A stretch of DNA of 36,660 nt, from NCBI GenBank assembly GCA_020199775.1, contig JAIVJZ010000015.1, positions 1-36,660 of the forward strand. The letters are read 5' to 3'. Under the pieces are notes generated by a model. The model had not been told where the DNA came from. It saw only the letters and a list, made by a program, of their open reading frames with translations, and did no database searches. This stretch comes from Acidobacteriota bacterium. GTDB taxonomy: Bacteria; Acidobacteriota; Blastocatellia; Pyrinomonadales; Pyrinomonadaceae. Each line of letters starts with the position of its first letter. The stretch's first letter is position 1. A program made the translations under genes and the position numbers. Below, piece after piece: positions 7,276 through 16,090 of the stretch.

Positions 7276-7815
7276 GGGCACTGTGATTTTCTGCGGGACG
7301 TCGCTGATCAACAATATGAGCCCGGCGGGGATTATCATTATCACTCAGTTATCCCTCCGCGTGCCGATGGTCGGCCGATCGGTGCCGAACTAATTGATGA
7401 GATCCATCACGAGCGTGGTTATGGCGCCTTCTATCGGGGACGCTTCTACCACGTCGGCTATCACTACGTCATTTTGCCAGACGGAACTGTCCAGAGCGGG
7501 CGGCCAGAGCATTGTCGAAGGGCACATGCGGTGGGTTATAACTCGTATATCTGAATTTGCTTGATCGGTGATTTCAGTATCCCTGATAATCCGGCCGGAG
7601 AGCGCGGCATACGTCAGCCAACGGAGGCACAGCTACGCGTCCTCGTGAATCTATGTCGCCGTTTAGAAAAGCACTACAACATACTTCCGGAACGCTTGCT
7701 TCGCCATCACGACGTAAACCATGACACTTAGTGCCCCGGCGACCGTTTCCCGTTCTCACAGCTACTCGCCGCTTTAAGCGCCTTGCGCCTGAGCGAGCAT
7801 GTTGAGTCGGAGTAG
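7276..7815 (+). pseudogene. N-acetylmuramoyl-L-alanine amidase (PGRP/Amidase_2) pseudogene
   Basis: One frame encodes a recognisable amidase interrupted by two stops. Conserved stretches include AELIDEIHHERGY, YHVGYHYVILPDGTVQSGR, RRAHAVGYNSY, ICLIGDFS, PTEAQLRVLVNLCRRL, ERLLRHHDVNHDT and CPGDRFPFSQLLAAL. They carry the usual zinc-site and substrate-groove landmarks of T7-lysozyme/PGRP amidases, which cleave the lactoyl-amide bond of peptidoglycan. TGA falls where the family normally has Gly (I-G-I-C), and TAG where Glu or Ala is common (D-T-x-C-P-G-D). Both are explained by a single G-to-T change. No good start codon is visible upstream (a TAA lies at 7273-7275). The frame ends at TAG 7813-7815, next to an IS481 insertion. 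Confidence 0.75.
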
Positions 7816-8767
7816 CTAGGTGTTTAGTCCCATAGAGAGATGGTTGCGGATTAAGCCTAAAACGCTCCGGCTCTTTTTGCCAACACTTACTGATGTACTC
7901 GTAGGGCGTCAGCCCCCGAAGCATCTTGAGACGTTTGGCGAAGTTATAGGCCGCGAGGAACTGCGCGAGATGCTCCTTGAGCTGTTCGTGCGTGTCATAG
8001 TGATAACGCTTCACCGTCGCGTCTTTAATGGTGCGGTTCATCCGCTCGACCTGCCCGTTAGTCCACGGATGATTGACTTTCGTCAGCCGATGTTCGATCA
8101 CGTGTTCGGTACAGACGCGGTCGAACAGATGCTTGAAAGCCCACTTATCCTTGAGGCGATTAGTGAACTGGATGCCATTGTCAGTGAGGACAGTGTGGAT
8201 GCGATAAGGCACGGTAGCAATCAACCGGCGTAGAAACTGACATGCGGTGTCGCGAGTCTGGTCAGGGTGCAACTCGGCGTAAGCGAACTTCGACGTGCGG
8301 TCGATAGCGACGAACAGGTAAAGCCGTCCTTGCTCAGTGTGAACCTCGGCGATGTCCACATGAAAGTAGCCGATAGCGTATTTAGCGAACTTCTTCTTCG
8401 CTGGCTTGTCACCTTCGACTTCGGGCAAGGGGCTAATGCCGTGTCGCTGTAAGCAGCGGTGGAGGCTGGAGCGGGTCAAGCTCGGGATGCTGGCTTGCAA
8501 AGCGTAGAGGCAATCGTCGAGCGCGAGCAGCGTCCGCTGACGAAAGGCAACGATGACGGCCTCTTGCTCCGCAGTGAGAACAGTCGAGTGGAGCTGGCGT
8601 GGCCCCATCCTGGCATCTTCAACACTGGTCCGCTTGCGCCATTTAGCCACTGTCTTAGCGTTGAGGTCGTAGCGCGCAGCCAAACGGGCTAAGCTTTCTT
8701 GACTATGTTGTATCGTTCGACGCAGTGCCGCAGTCGTGCGGGCGCTGCCGTGTAGAAGTTGTCCCAC
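7574..8767 (-). CDS. IS481-family DDE transposase reading through the element end
   Basis: Starts at GTG 8767 with AAGGAG upstream. Residues 1-60 hold a helix-turn-helix (SLARLAARYDLNAKTVAKWRKR). The catalytic core has HVDIAEVHTE (first Asp), LTDNGIQF (second Asp) and NGQVERMNRTIKD (Glu), all intact. The IS ends at 7820, after about 316 residues, but the frame has no stop there. It continues about 80 codons into flanking DNA, antisense to the amidase pseudogene, giving a 397-residue ORF. Homologous transposases usually end near the inverted repeat, so either a small C-terminal frameshift removed the native stop or this copy depends on external stops. The transposase may still work, as the core is complete. 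Confidence 0.85.
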   Translation of the reverse strand: MGQLLHGSARTTAALRRTIQHSQESLARLAARYDLNAKTVAKWRKRTSVEDARMGPRQLHSTVLTAEQEAVIVAFRQRTLLALDDCLYALQASIPSLTRSSLHRCLQRHGISPLPEVEGDKPAKKKFAKYAIGYFHVDIAEVHTEQGRLYLFVAIDRTSKFAYAELHPDQTRDTACQFLRRLIATVPYRIHTVLTDNGIQFTNRLKDKWAFKHLFDRVCTEHVIEHRLTKVNHPWTNGQVERMNRTIKDATVKRYHYDTHEQLKEHLAQFLAAYNFAKRLKMLRGLTPYEYISKCWQKEPERFRLNPQPSLYGTKHLATPTQHARSGARRLKRRVAVRTGNGRRGTKCHGLRRDGEASVPEVCCSAFLNGDIDSRGRVAVPPLADVCRALRPDYQGY

Positions 8768-8827
8768 AGTGTCTCCTTGGCAGATAGTGATGGGCAGACT
8801 ACACCATCACACTGTGGGACTAAACAC
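7820..8827 (-). mobile_element. Complete IS481-family insertion sequence in a CTAG target
   Basis: The ends are inverted repeats GTGTTTAGTCCCA (7820-7832) and TGGGACTAAACAC (8815-8827), with further partial matching inward. Each end is flanked by CTAG (7816-7819 and 8828-8831). IS481-family elements are known to prefer and duplicate NCTAGN-type targets, so both the element and its direct repeats are accounted for. Length is 1008 bp with a single transposase gene on the minus strand. Confidence 0.88.
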
Positions 8828-8982
8828 CTAGCTGTTTTGCGAAAATAGGTTTTAAGAGGTAGTGATGTTATGAAGCAGGCACCTCCGTATCCGAAGCCTT
8901 TCACACAGTGAGAAGAGCTTCCATCCATAAGGGGATGTTAACACAACGACCTGTACGGCCGAGATTCACCTGTTCACACATT

Positions 8983-9026
8983 AACAGGCATCGGGGTTCC
9001 ACCGTGGTGGAACCCCGATGCCTGTT
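8983..9026 (-). terminator. Long perfect hairpin downstream of the TonB receptor
   Basis: A 21-bp perfect inverted repeat (8983-9003 and 9006-9026, central bases GT at 9004-9005) built around CATCGGGGTTCCACC lies 21 bp past the receptor stop codon. Position and strength fit a transcription terminator for the minus-strand receptor gene, though no long U-run follows on that strand. Confidence 0.65.
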
Positions 9027-9047
9027 TCGATGAGGTACAGGGCAAAC

Positions 9048-12000
9048 TCAGAACTGAAGCTTGAGGCCAAACTGGATGATGCGCGCCGATTCGCCAGTCT
9101 GGATGACGTTGGTAGCAGTGTTTGGCGCCACCGTCGTGCAGCAGGTTCGCCCAAACTGGGATGACCCAAGGGTGGGTGAACCCACCGAGGCACTGCGCGG
9201 GTTGTCGAAGTTCGGGTGGTTAAAGGCATTGAACATTTCGGTGCGGAACTGCAGTCGAAACCGCTCCGTAATATCGAACATCTTCACGATTCCCAGATCA
9301 ACATTCCAGTAGTTCGGGCCGCGAAAGATGTTACGGCCCGACCCGTTCGACCCCGGCGACGGCACGGCCAGACCTTGACTGTTCTCGAAGACGACTGGCC
9401 CGAGCACGTTCGGGAGTTCTTGCAGCCGCGCCCGTACGTTCGGGTCAAGCACAAGGGCGCGAGAGACATGGGCGGCGTTACTCGTGCGCTGACCGCTGTT
9501 GACCTGGAATGGTTCGCCCGTCATGTGGGTGTAGATCGTGTTGATGGTCCACCCCCCGAGGACGTAATTGAGCCCCCCCGGCAGGTCATTCAAGAATCGT
9601 TGCCCGCGCCCGACCGGTAGCTCCCATACGGAGGCGGCTGTCAGGACATGCGTGCGGTCAAAATCTGAAACCGCCCACTCGTTACGCAGGTCACGAATGT
9701 CCGCGACGGCGCGCGAGGTTGTGGTCGAGAGCGCCCCGCCCGAGGTCGTGCCAACAGGATCGACCGACTGGTTATCCATCGACTTAGCGAAGGTGTAGGC
9801 CAAGTTCAATCCGAGGCCGCTGGCGAAGCGGCGGCGCAGGGTGAACTGGGCGGCGTGGTACACCGAGCTGCCGCTGTTATCGATGTAGGTGATGCGGCTG
9901 AACTGCTGGTTAGGCCGCAACCGGAAGGCGAGCGAGGTGTTCTCGATGCGCTCGGCGAAGGCGCCCGCGGCGTTAGACGTGGGCGCGAGTTGCCCCTGAA
10001 CGATGCTGGAATTAACGAAGGCTTCATTGATGCCCGAGACGCCGGCTGCGAGCAGCGGGATCTGCGACGCCGTGAATGCCGGGACGCAGGGGGCCGGCGC
10101 ACCTGCCCTCGTGGCCCCGCTCGGCAGGCAATTCGCAATGTTGTTATTTGCCTGTAGCATCAGGAACGACGGCAGGATAGGGTCTGCGTTGATCTGGTTG
10201 AGGTCGTAGGCCATCAGGAGGCGCAGGCCGCGCCGGCCGATGTAGGCCGATTGCATGACGAATCCGCCCGGCAGCTCGCGCTGGAAGCTCAGGTTCCACT
10301 GATGGACGGTCGGTAGCTTCAGCTCGGGCGCGAAGGTCGTGATCGCGGGTGCGTTGTTATTGAGCAGCAGCGGCGGCGTCAAAAACGAAGAGGGGCGAGT
10401 GGTCGGCGGCGCGAGCGAGAGGGGGAAGCCCTGTGCAACGGTTCTGTCCGAAGGCACGGGTGTGCAACCGGCCGTGGTCGAGCCGCCAACGGTCGAAGAG
10501 CAACTCGTCCGCAGTCCCGGCACGCTGCCGGCGACCGCCGTCACCTGAAATGTGCTGATCGGATCGAAGGCAAGCCCATAGCCGACGCGCACGACGCTAC
10601 GGCCGCCCCCGCTGAATAGCGAGCGCAGGAAGCCCTGCTTGAAGTCAGGCGACCAGGCAAAGCCGAGGCGCGGGCCGATCGCCCCCCAGGTTTTGCCGTC
10701 GTACCATGAGTTTGATTCGATGAAGGTGACGGAACCAGGGTTATTGATGACGGGGTTGGCCGGTCCCGGCGTACCGACAATCGGGGTGCTTGCTACATAG
10801 GTGTATCCGGGCGTGTTCGGGGCCGGGTTCAGTTCCCAGCGGACGCCATAGTTAATGGTCAGGTTCGGACGCCATTTCCACTCATCCTGCGCGTAGAAAT
10901 TGAACTGGTTGGCGTCGGTTCTGATCGCCTGAAGCGAGACGACACCGTTAGCCTGGAAGGGCAGGAAAGTGTTCTCATTAAGGTTGCCGATGAACGCCTG
11001 ACTCAGGCGCGACGGGAGGCCGGCCAGTTCGTTAATGAAGTTCTGGAGACGCGTGGAGTCAGCCGAGGCGATGCCGGCCCTCGTGCCGCTCGCCGTCGTT
11101 GGCAGGACGAAGCCGGAGGTGGTCGGCGAGCGGATGGCAGCATCGAAGGAAAGACTCGGGGTGACGTTGACGCCGCCAGGCTGGCCCCGCCGGTCGATAT
11201 GACGGTAGAAGCGGAAATTGAAGCCTGTGCTGATCTGATGGGCACCTCGCGTGATATGCAGGTTGTCCAGAATTTGCGGCACGGTCACGATGCGCTCGGT
11301 GCGCGGCGTGTTGAGGAACGGGTTCGAGACATTCTGGAAGGCAAAGCCGGGCACGTTGGGGAAAGCCGGATTGGCCTCACCCTGTGTGAAGAGGAACTGG
11401 AAGCGGCCGAAGCCAGCTGTCACTTCGTTGACTACGCGCGGCGAGATCGTCCAGCGGTGGCCGAGCGCCAGATTCTTCGTGTTGCGGAAGACCTCGCCCT
11501 GAGGCGGGAAGCCCGGGAAGACTACCGGCCTGCCGTTCAGCGGATCGCCGCCCAGGGTGTCGTAAGTGGCCTGGAGGTAACGGCCGAAGACGTTCTGCGT
11601 TTGAGTGATGTTGTGATCGATGCGGACATTATAGGCCGGCCCTTTGTGCTGCGTCGGCGGGTCCCAGACGTAGCAGCCTGTATTGAGCGCGTCGCCGCAG
11701 TCGTAGCGGTTCGGGGCGGGGTATGCCTTGAAGTATTCAAGCATCGTTGGATCCAGAGCGACGCCGCGCGGGTTGTTGGCTGCAGTCTGGATGCCGTAGC
11801 TGGCGACGCAGTTAACGTCCGCTCCGCTCGCGCACTCACGCACTCCCGCCGCGAGCGCGCCCGTCGACGGGTTGACCAGCAGCACGTTGTTACCGGTGAT
11901 GACGGTGGAACCGATGCGAAAGCAGTTGCCGGAGCCGGTGCTTGGATTGCATGACGGATCGGCGCGGAAATAGCGGAAGTTGCCGGCCAGGGCCGTCGGC

Positions 12001-12971
12001 GTGTAAACGACGGGGATGCCGAAAGTCTCGGCAATGGGGGTAGTAAAGTTCACCTTCGTGTTCTGATAGCTGAAGAAGAAGAAGGTCTTGTTTTTGATAA
12101 TGGGACCGCTTAGATCGAAGCCCGGCTGATTAAGACTGACCTTATGCTTCTCCAGCCCCTGCGCGTTCGAGAAGAAGTCGTTGGCGTTCAACTTGTCGTT
12201 GCGCAGGAAGTAGAAGACGTTGCCATGCAACTCATTGGTGCCGCTGCGCGTGGCGACTGAGATGGACGCGCCCGAGTTGCGGCCCTCCTCGGCGGTGGCA
12301 TTGTTTGTCGTCACCTTGTACTCCTGTACACTGTCGGGCGTGAGGCGGTAGATGTTAGACGTGGGGTTAGGAGCGCTGGACTCGTTGGCATCAATGCCAT
12401 CAATGGTGACGTTGAAGGCTCGGTCACGCGAGCCATTGACGTGGACGCCCGAGCCGACGCCGCCCTGTGAACGCTGTGTGACGCCCGGCTCGTAGGCGAT
12501 CAGATTGAGCGGGTTACGCCCGTTCAAGGGAAGCTGCTCGATGGCTTTGCGCTCGATAACGTTGCCGATCGTCGCGTTGGCGGTCTGGAGTTGCTCGGCC
12601 CCGGCCTGGACGGTCACAATCTCGGAGACCTGGCCGGGCTCCATCGTTACGTCAATGTTGAGCGGCGTATTGACGAGGAGCCGATTATTGGGAAGTTGCA
12701 CTGTCTTGAAGCCTGTCCGTTCGACTGCGATGGTATACAATCCGACTGGGATCGACGCGAAGGCATAGAGCCCTGCGTCGGTCGTCGTCTGTGATTGCGT
12801 TACTCCGGTCTCTTCATTCTTGAGGGTGACGTTAGCGCCGGGGACTACCGCACCCGTCGCGTCGGTAACTGTGCCGGTAACCCGCGATGTGTTGGACTGT
12901 GCAAGGGGGGTTAGGATCGGTTGCATGAAGAACACAAGCATGAGAAGGGTGCGAAGGGCTGTTCGGGACAT
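9048..12971 (-). CDS. Oar-like TonB-dependent outer-membrane receptor
   Basis: A 1307-residue outer-membrane protein. Residues 1-25 are a signal peptide (RTALRTLLMLVFFMQPILTPLAQ). Residues 28-115 form a carboxypeptidase-regulatory-like beta sandwich (VTGTVTDATGAVVPGANVTL ... GLYTIAVERTGFK). A TonB plug follows (IEQLPLNGRNPLNLIAYEPGV; GSRDRAFNVTIDGIDANES; TRSGTNELHGNVFYFLRND), then a long beta-barrel ending in FGLKLQF with the C-terminal Phe used by the BAM complex. This architecture is abundant in Acidobacteriota, where such Oar/SusC-like proteins are thought to import or bind large substrates; the ligand here is unknown. It stands alone with a strong hairpin after it. Its 5' end diverges from the metallophosphoesterase gene. 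Confidence 0.92.
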   Translation of the reverse strand: MSRTALRTLLMLVFFMQPILTPLAQSNTSRVTGTVTDATGAVVPGANVTLKNEETGVTQSQTTTDAGLYAFASIPVGLYTIAVERTGFKTVQLPNNRLLVNTPLNIDVTMEPGQVSEIVTVQAGAEQLQTANATIGNVIERKAIEQLPLNGRNPLNLIAYEPGVTQRSQGGVGSGVHVNGSRDRAFNVTIDGIDANESSAPNPTSNIYRLTPDSVQEYKVTTNNATAEEGRNSGASISVATRSGTNELHGNVFYFLRNDKLNANDFFSNAQGLEKHKVSLNQPGFDLSGPIIKNKTFFFFSYQNTKVNFTTPIAETFGIPVVYTPTALAGNFRYFRADPSCNPSTGSGNCFRIGSTVITGNNVLLVNPSTGALAAGVRECASGADVNCVASYGIQTAANNPRGVALDPTMLEYFKAYPAPNRYDCGDALNTGCYVWDPPTQHKGPAYNVRIDHNITQTQNVFGRYLQATYDTLGGDPLNGRPVVFPGFPPQGEVFRNTKNLALGHRWTISPRVVNEVTAGFGRFQFLFTQGEANPAFPNVPGFAFQNVSNPFLNTPRTERIVTVPQILDNLHITRGAHQISTGFNFRFYRHIDRRGQPGGVNVTPSLSFDAAIRSPTTSGFVLPTTASGTRAGIASADSTRLQNFINELAGLPSRLSQAFIGNLNENTFLPFQANGVVSLQAIRTDANQFNFYAQDEWKWRPNLTINYGVRWELNPAPNTPGYTYVASTPIVGTPGPANPVINNPGSVTFIESNSWYDGKTWGAIGPRLGFAWSPDFKQGFLRSLFSGGGRSVVRVGYGLAFDPISTFQVTAVAGSVPGLRTSCSSTVGGSTTAGCTPVPSDRTVAQGFPLSLAPPTTRPSSFLTPPLLLNNNAPAITTFAPELKLPTVHQWNLSFQRELPGGFVMQSAYIGRRGLRLLMAYDLNQINADPILPSFLMLQANNNIANCLPSGATRAGAPAPCVPAFTASQIPLLAAGVSGINEAFVNSSIVQGQLAPTSNAAGAFAERIENTSLAFRLRPNQQFSRITYIDNSGSSVYHAAQFTLRRRFASGLGLNLAYTFAKSMDNQSVDPVGTTSGGALSTTTSRAVADIRDLRNEWAVSDFDRTHVLTAASVWELPVGRGQRFLNDLPGGLNYVLGGWTINTIYTHMTGEPFQVNSGQRTSNAAHVSRALVLDPNVRARLQELPNVLGPVVFENSQGLAVPSPGSNGSGRNIFRGPNYWNVDLGIVKMFDITERFRLQFRTEMFNAFNHPNFDNPRSASVGSPTLGSSQFGRTCCTTVAPNTATNVIQTGESARIIQFGLKLQF

Positions 12972-13324
12972 ATAGGTACTCCTTAGGTCTGTCGTGCGAG
13001 CGTGGGTGAGCAGACGGCAGTCAGGCGATAAACCGTCGTGCTAACAGGGACGGACAGTTAACCAGCCATATTCCGATGAAACCAAAAAAGAGTCGCAGGA
13101 ACAAAAGTAGCCCCAACCACCATCCGCAGCCTTATTCTGTGTTACGGAGCAGCAGGACAAAGATGGACGGAAAATATACACGTAGACTTTAGGTTGTCAA
13201 GATTAATGTTGATGTGGGATTGTCTAAATGGTAGTGATTGAGAATTTATGATGCGGACTCGAACAGGCAATTCTTTGAAGTGTGTGCTTTGCAGAAATCA
13301 CCTGTCCGGGTTGTTCATCGCCGA
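12972..13324. other. Divergent intergenic region between receptor and metallophosphoesterase
   Basis: About 350 bases without a convincing gene. It should hold the divergent promoters. A TTG at 13238 could extend the downstream protein, but the added residues look non-coding. I see no clear operator. Confidence 0.4.
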
Positions 13325-15505
13325 ATGTGGTCAATAAGGAGTCTGGGCATCTTGAGATGTAGTACGTCAAGCACTTTTTCTTGCTTCAGCAAAAGGCGGA
13401 ACTTTTGTTCGCAAATATTCTCAATTCTCGTTAGCCTGGAACTTTCCCTGCTGTGCTTTGTGCCGGATGCGAACGGTCAAGCGACAGTGCCCCCGGCCAA
13501 CCTCAAAATCGCCTTCATCGGCGATCAGGGGCTAGATGCAAATGCCGTTGCCGTCTTGAATTTGATCAAGGCCGAGGGTGCGCAGGCCGTGTTGCATTCC
13601 GGGGATTTTGACTACATCGACAACCCTGCCGCGTGGGATGCTCAAATCAACAGCGTGCTTGGCGCTGACTTCCCTTACTTTGCGACCATTGGCAATCATG
13701 ACATGGCTGCATGGAGAGGCGTGGCAGGCTATCAGCAATACCTGATGAATCGTTTGAATCGCATCGGCGTGAGTTGGGAGGGTGATCTCGGCGTACAGTC
13801 GTCATTCCACTATAAAGGCATCTTTTTCGTCCAGACTGCTCCCGGACTTGCGGGCTTTGATAGCGGAGCCTCCGACATCTACATTAGGGAGAGGCTCGCG
13901 GCGGAGCGCTCTCTCTGGAGCGTTTCAAGTTGGCACACGAACATGAGGCTGATGCAGGCAGGCGGCAAGCCGGATGAGGCCGGGTGGGGAGTATATGAAG
14001 AGTCACGAAAAGGCGGCGCGATCATCGCCACCGCGCATGAGCATTCCTACAGCCGCACACGCCTGCTCAGCAGCATGTCGAACCAGACTGTTGTGAGCGA
14101 CTCAAACACTCTCACGCTGACTAAAGGCCACAGCTTTGCCTTCGTCTCCGGGCTTGGTGGTCTCAGCATCCGCCCTCAACTCCTCTCCGGCAACTGGTGG
14201 GCTAACATCTATACATCAACTTGCCTGTCCAATGATCCAGTCTGTCGGCCGGATGCGAGGCATGGAGCGCTGTTCGGCGTCTTCAACGTGGACGGGCGAC
14301 CTGATAAGGCATTTTTCTACTTCAAGGACATCAACGGGCGGGTGGTAGATAGTTTTACCGTGTTCAGCGAGGTGGAGAGTCCGCTTGTCATTAGCGAGTT
14401 CCGCTTGCGCGGTCCCGGCGGCGCGGGCGATGAGTTCGTAGAAATCTATAACGGCAGCGATTACGACTTGATTGTCGGTTCCCCGGATGGCTCTGCCGGA
14501 TTCGCCCTCGCGGCTTCAGACGGCACGATACGCTTCTACATTCCGAATGGCACGCGCATTCCCGCGCGCGAACATTACCTCGGCGTCAATTCCAACGGAT
14601 ACTCGCTCGGCTCATACGCAGCAGGCGATAAAGCTTATAGCGTAGACATCCCTGACGGCGCTGGCCTCGCGCTCTTTAACACCGCGAATCCGGCAAACTT
14701 TACGCTCGCTAACAGACTCGATGCCGTTGGCTCGACTGCTGAAAACAATCCGCTCTACATGGAGGGGATAGGCTACACCGACGGTGCCCCCGGCGAGGTT
14801 CAATACAGTTTCTTACGCGCCCAGCGGGCGGGACTGCAAACGGACACGAACAATAACGCCAACGACTTTCTGCTGGTGGCAACCTCAGTGCCTAGCGGCG
14901 CGACGCAAATTAAACTTGGCGCGCCCGGCCCTGAGGGACTATCTGGTCCCGTCCAGCGCAACGCACAGATAAAGAGTTCGCTCGTCGATCCGCAATGTTC
15001 GGGTTTTGGCACAACGCTTAGTGCCTGCGCACGGGTGCGCACTGCTGAGGGTGCGAATTCCACCAACGCTGCTTTCGGCACCTTGCGCCTACGTCGCAAA
15101 TTCACCAATAAGACCGGCATGAACGTCACGCGCTTACGATTCCGTGTGATGGACATTACGACCGCGCCCGAATCCAGCGTAGCCGACCTACGCGTCCTCG
15201 GCGACGTGGGAAGTTTCGACGTAACCGATAGTGGCGGCAATACCGTGATTATCCAGCGTTTGACGTTAGAGCAGCCGCCCGCGCAACCAAACGGCGGCGG
15301 CTTTAACTCCACCTTAGCAGCGGCCATCATTGCACTTGGCCAACCACTTATTCCGAACAACTCGCTCAACGTAGAATTCTTATTGGGCGTCATGCAAAGC
15401 GGGAACTTCCGCTTCCACGTCAACGTGGAGGCGCTGACCGTGTCGCCCGCAACGACGAGTGCCAATATCAGAGCGAAGACCGCAGGTAGCAGAAGGCGGA
15501 AGTAG
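13325..15505 (+). CDS. Secreted calcineurin-like metallophosphoesterase with lamin-tail-like domain
   Basis: The start is uncertain. ATG 13325 is used; TTG 13352 has a better ribosome site (AAGGAG at 13338) and TTG 13238 is also open. A hydrophobic stretch (FSILVSLELSLLCFVPDANGQA) indicates export. Numbering from 13325, the phosphoesterase motifs are IGDQG near 66, HSGDFDY near 93, IGNHD near 124, a His in SWHTNM near 204, and TAHEHSY near 238. Together these give the two-metal site residues, with Ala replacing the usual Gly before HxH. After the catalytic domain, VISEFRLRGPGGAGDEFVEIYN is the start of a lamin-tail domain, common in secreted bacterial proteins. The last 200 residues look like beta-rich adhesion modules. 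The natural substrate is unknown; phosphodiesters or phosphomonoesters in the periplasm or outside are plausible. Confidence 0.8.
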   Translation: MWSIRSLGILRCSTSSTFSCFSKRRNFCSQIFSILVSLELSLLCFVPDANGQATVPPANLKIAFIGDQGLDANAVAVLNLIKAEGAQAVLHSGDFDYIDNPAAWDAQINSVLGADFPYFATIGNHDMAAWRGVAGYQQYLMNRLNRIGVSWEGDLGVQSSFHYKGIFFVQTAPGLAGFDSGASDIYIRERLAAERSLWSVSSWHTNMRLMQAGGKPDEAGWGVYEESRKGGAIIATAHEHSYSRTRLLSSMSNQTVVSDSNTLTLTKGHSFAFVSGLGGLSIRPQLLSGNWWANIYTSTCLSNDPVCRPDARHGALFGVFNVDGRPDKAFFYFKDINGRVVDSFTVFSEVESPLVISEFRLRGPGGAGDEFVEIYNGSDYDLIVGSPDGSAGFALAASDGTIRFYIPNGTRIPAREHYLGVNSNGYSLGSYAAGDKAYSVDIPDGAGLALFNTANPANFTLANRLDAVGSTAENNPLYMEGIGYTDGAPGEVQYSFLRAQRAGLQTDTNNNANDFLLVATSVPSGATQIKLGAPGPEGLSGPVQRNAQIKSSLVDPQCSGFGTTLSACARVRTAEGANSTNAAFGTLRLRRKFTNKTGMNVTRLRFRVMDITTAPESSVADLRVLGDVGSFDVTDSGGNTVIIQRLTLEQPPAQPNGGGFNSTLAAAIIALGQPLIPNNSLNVEFLLGVMQSGNFRFHVNVEALTVSPATTSANIRAKTAGSRRRK

Positions 15506-15920
15506 TGTTGCGGAAAATAAGCATTATTAGAAAGCAAGCAACTTCTTTTATGACAGCAACTTACCGGCCTCCATCAATGCGCTTTAGGACACTAAAACTG
15601 GCACTTAAGTTCATTTGTGCGCATATATCTTTCAGATAAATACTTTTCAGCAATGTAAAACGATGTTATTCTAAATCGTGGAGGTAGCCACTCAGGCACC
15701 TCTTATTCATGATTACCGTTGAAAAAGGGTAGACCCTTCTCAGAGTGAGGAATTGCACAGAGTATATGGCACGGTAAACCTGAGATTGGAAGCTGTAAAA
15801 ATCCAGATGCGAATGATTCAAATACCCGGAATTTACAATAACGCGAAAGATACTAATATCTGGGGTGAAAGATTTAAGTAGCCCCAAGGAGCCAGTAACC
15901 CTGACGGTCACTTGTCGAAA

Positions 15921-15980
15921 TGGAATAAAGTCGTGGACTATGGAATAAAGTTCTGGACTCTGAAATAAAGTCTTGGACTG
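15921..15980. repeat. Three tandem 20-bp direct repeats
   Basis: 15921-15940 TGGAATAAAGTCGTGGACTA, 15941-15960 TGGAATAAAGTTCTGGACTC and 15961-15980 TGAAATAAAGTCTTGGACTG are head-to-tail copies differing at a few positions. They could be a small iteron or regulator binding array, or nested relics of a transposon end. Confidence 0.85.
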
Positions 15981-15996
15981 ACATCAACAAACTTCA

Positions 15997-16040
15997 ACGC
16001 CCGTGTGAACGATTACGTTTAACACGGGCGTCACTTTTTA
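15997..16040 (+). terminator. Intrinsic terminator
   Basis: ACGCCCGTGT (15997-16006) pairs perfectly with ACACGGGCGT (16022-16031). The loop can pair further (AACG with CGTT), and CACTTTTTAT follows. It is a classic GC-rich stem plus U-run on the plus strand. The nearest upstream plus-strand gene ends 490 bp away, so it may shield the region from, or end, a transcript crossing the tandem repeats. Confidence 0.65.
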
Positions 16041-16090
16041 TTTGAACTTGAGCATTATATTTTCAAGATTAAGATCACTAAAATAATTCT

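Larger units (their letters stand above)
15506..16090. other. Gene-free region with repeats and a terminator
   Basis: No coding gene is supported; a small minus-strand frame at 15666-15911 has no ribosome site or recognisable composition. The segment contains the three tandem 20-mers and the hairpin listed separately. Confidence 0.45.

Noticed and set aside
11199..11954. 251-codon plus-strand frame opposite the TonB receptor
   Set aside because: Shadow of a GC-rich gene; no ribosome site or motif, and the minus-strand protein is unambiguous.
15666..15911. 81-codon minus-strand frame in the region after the metallophosphoesterase
   Set aside because: No ribosome site, motif or coding composition.
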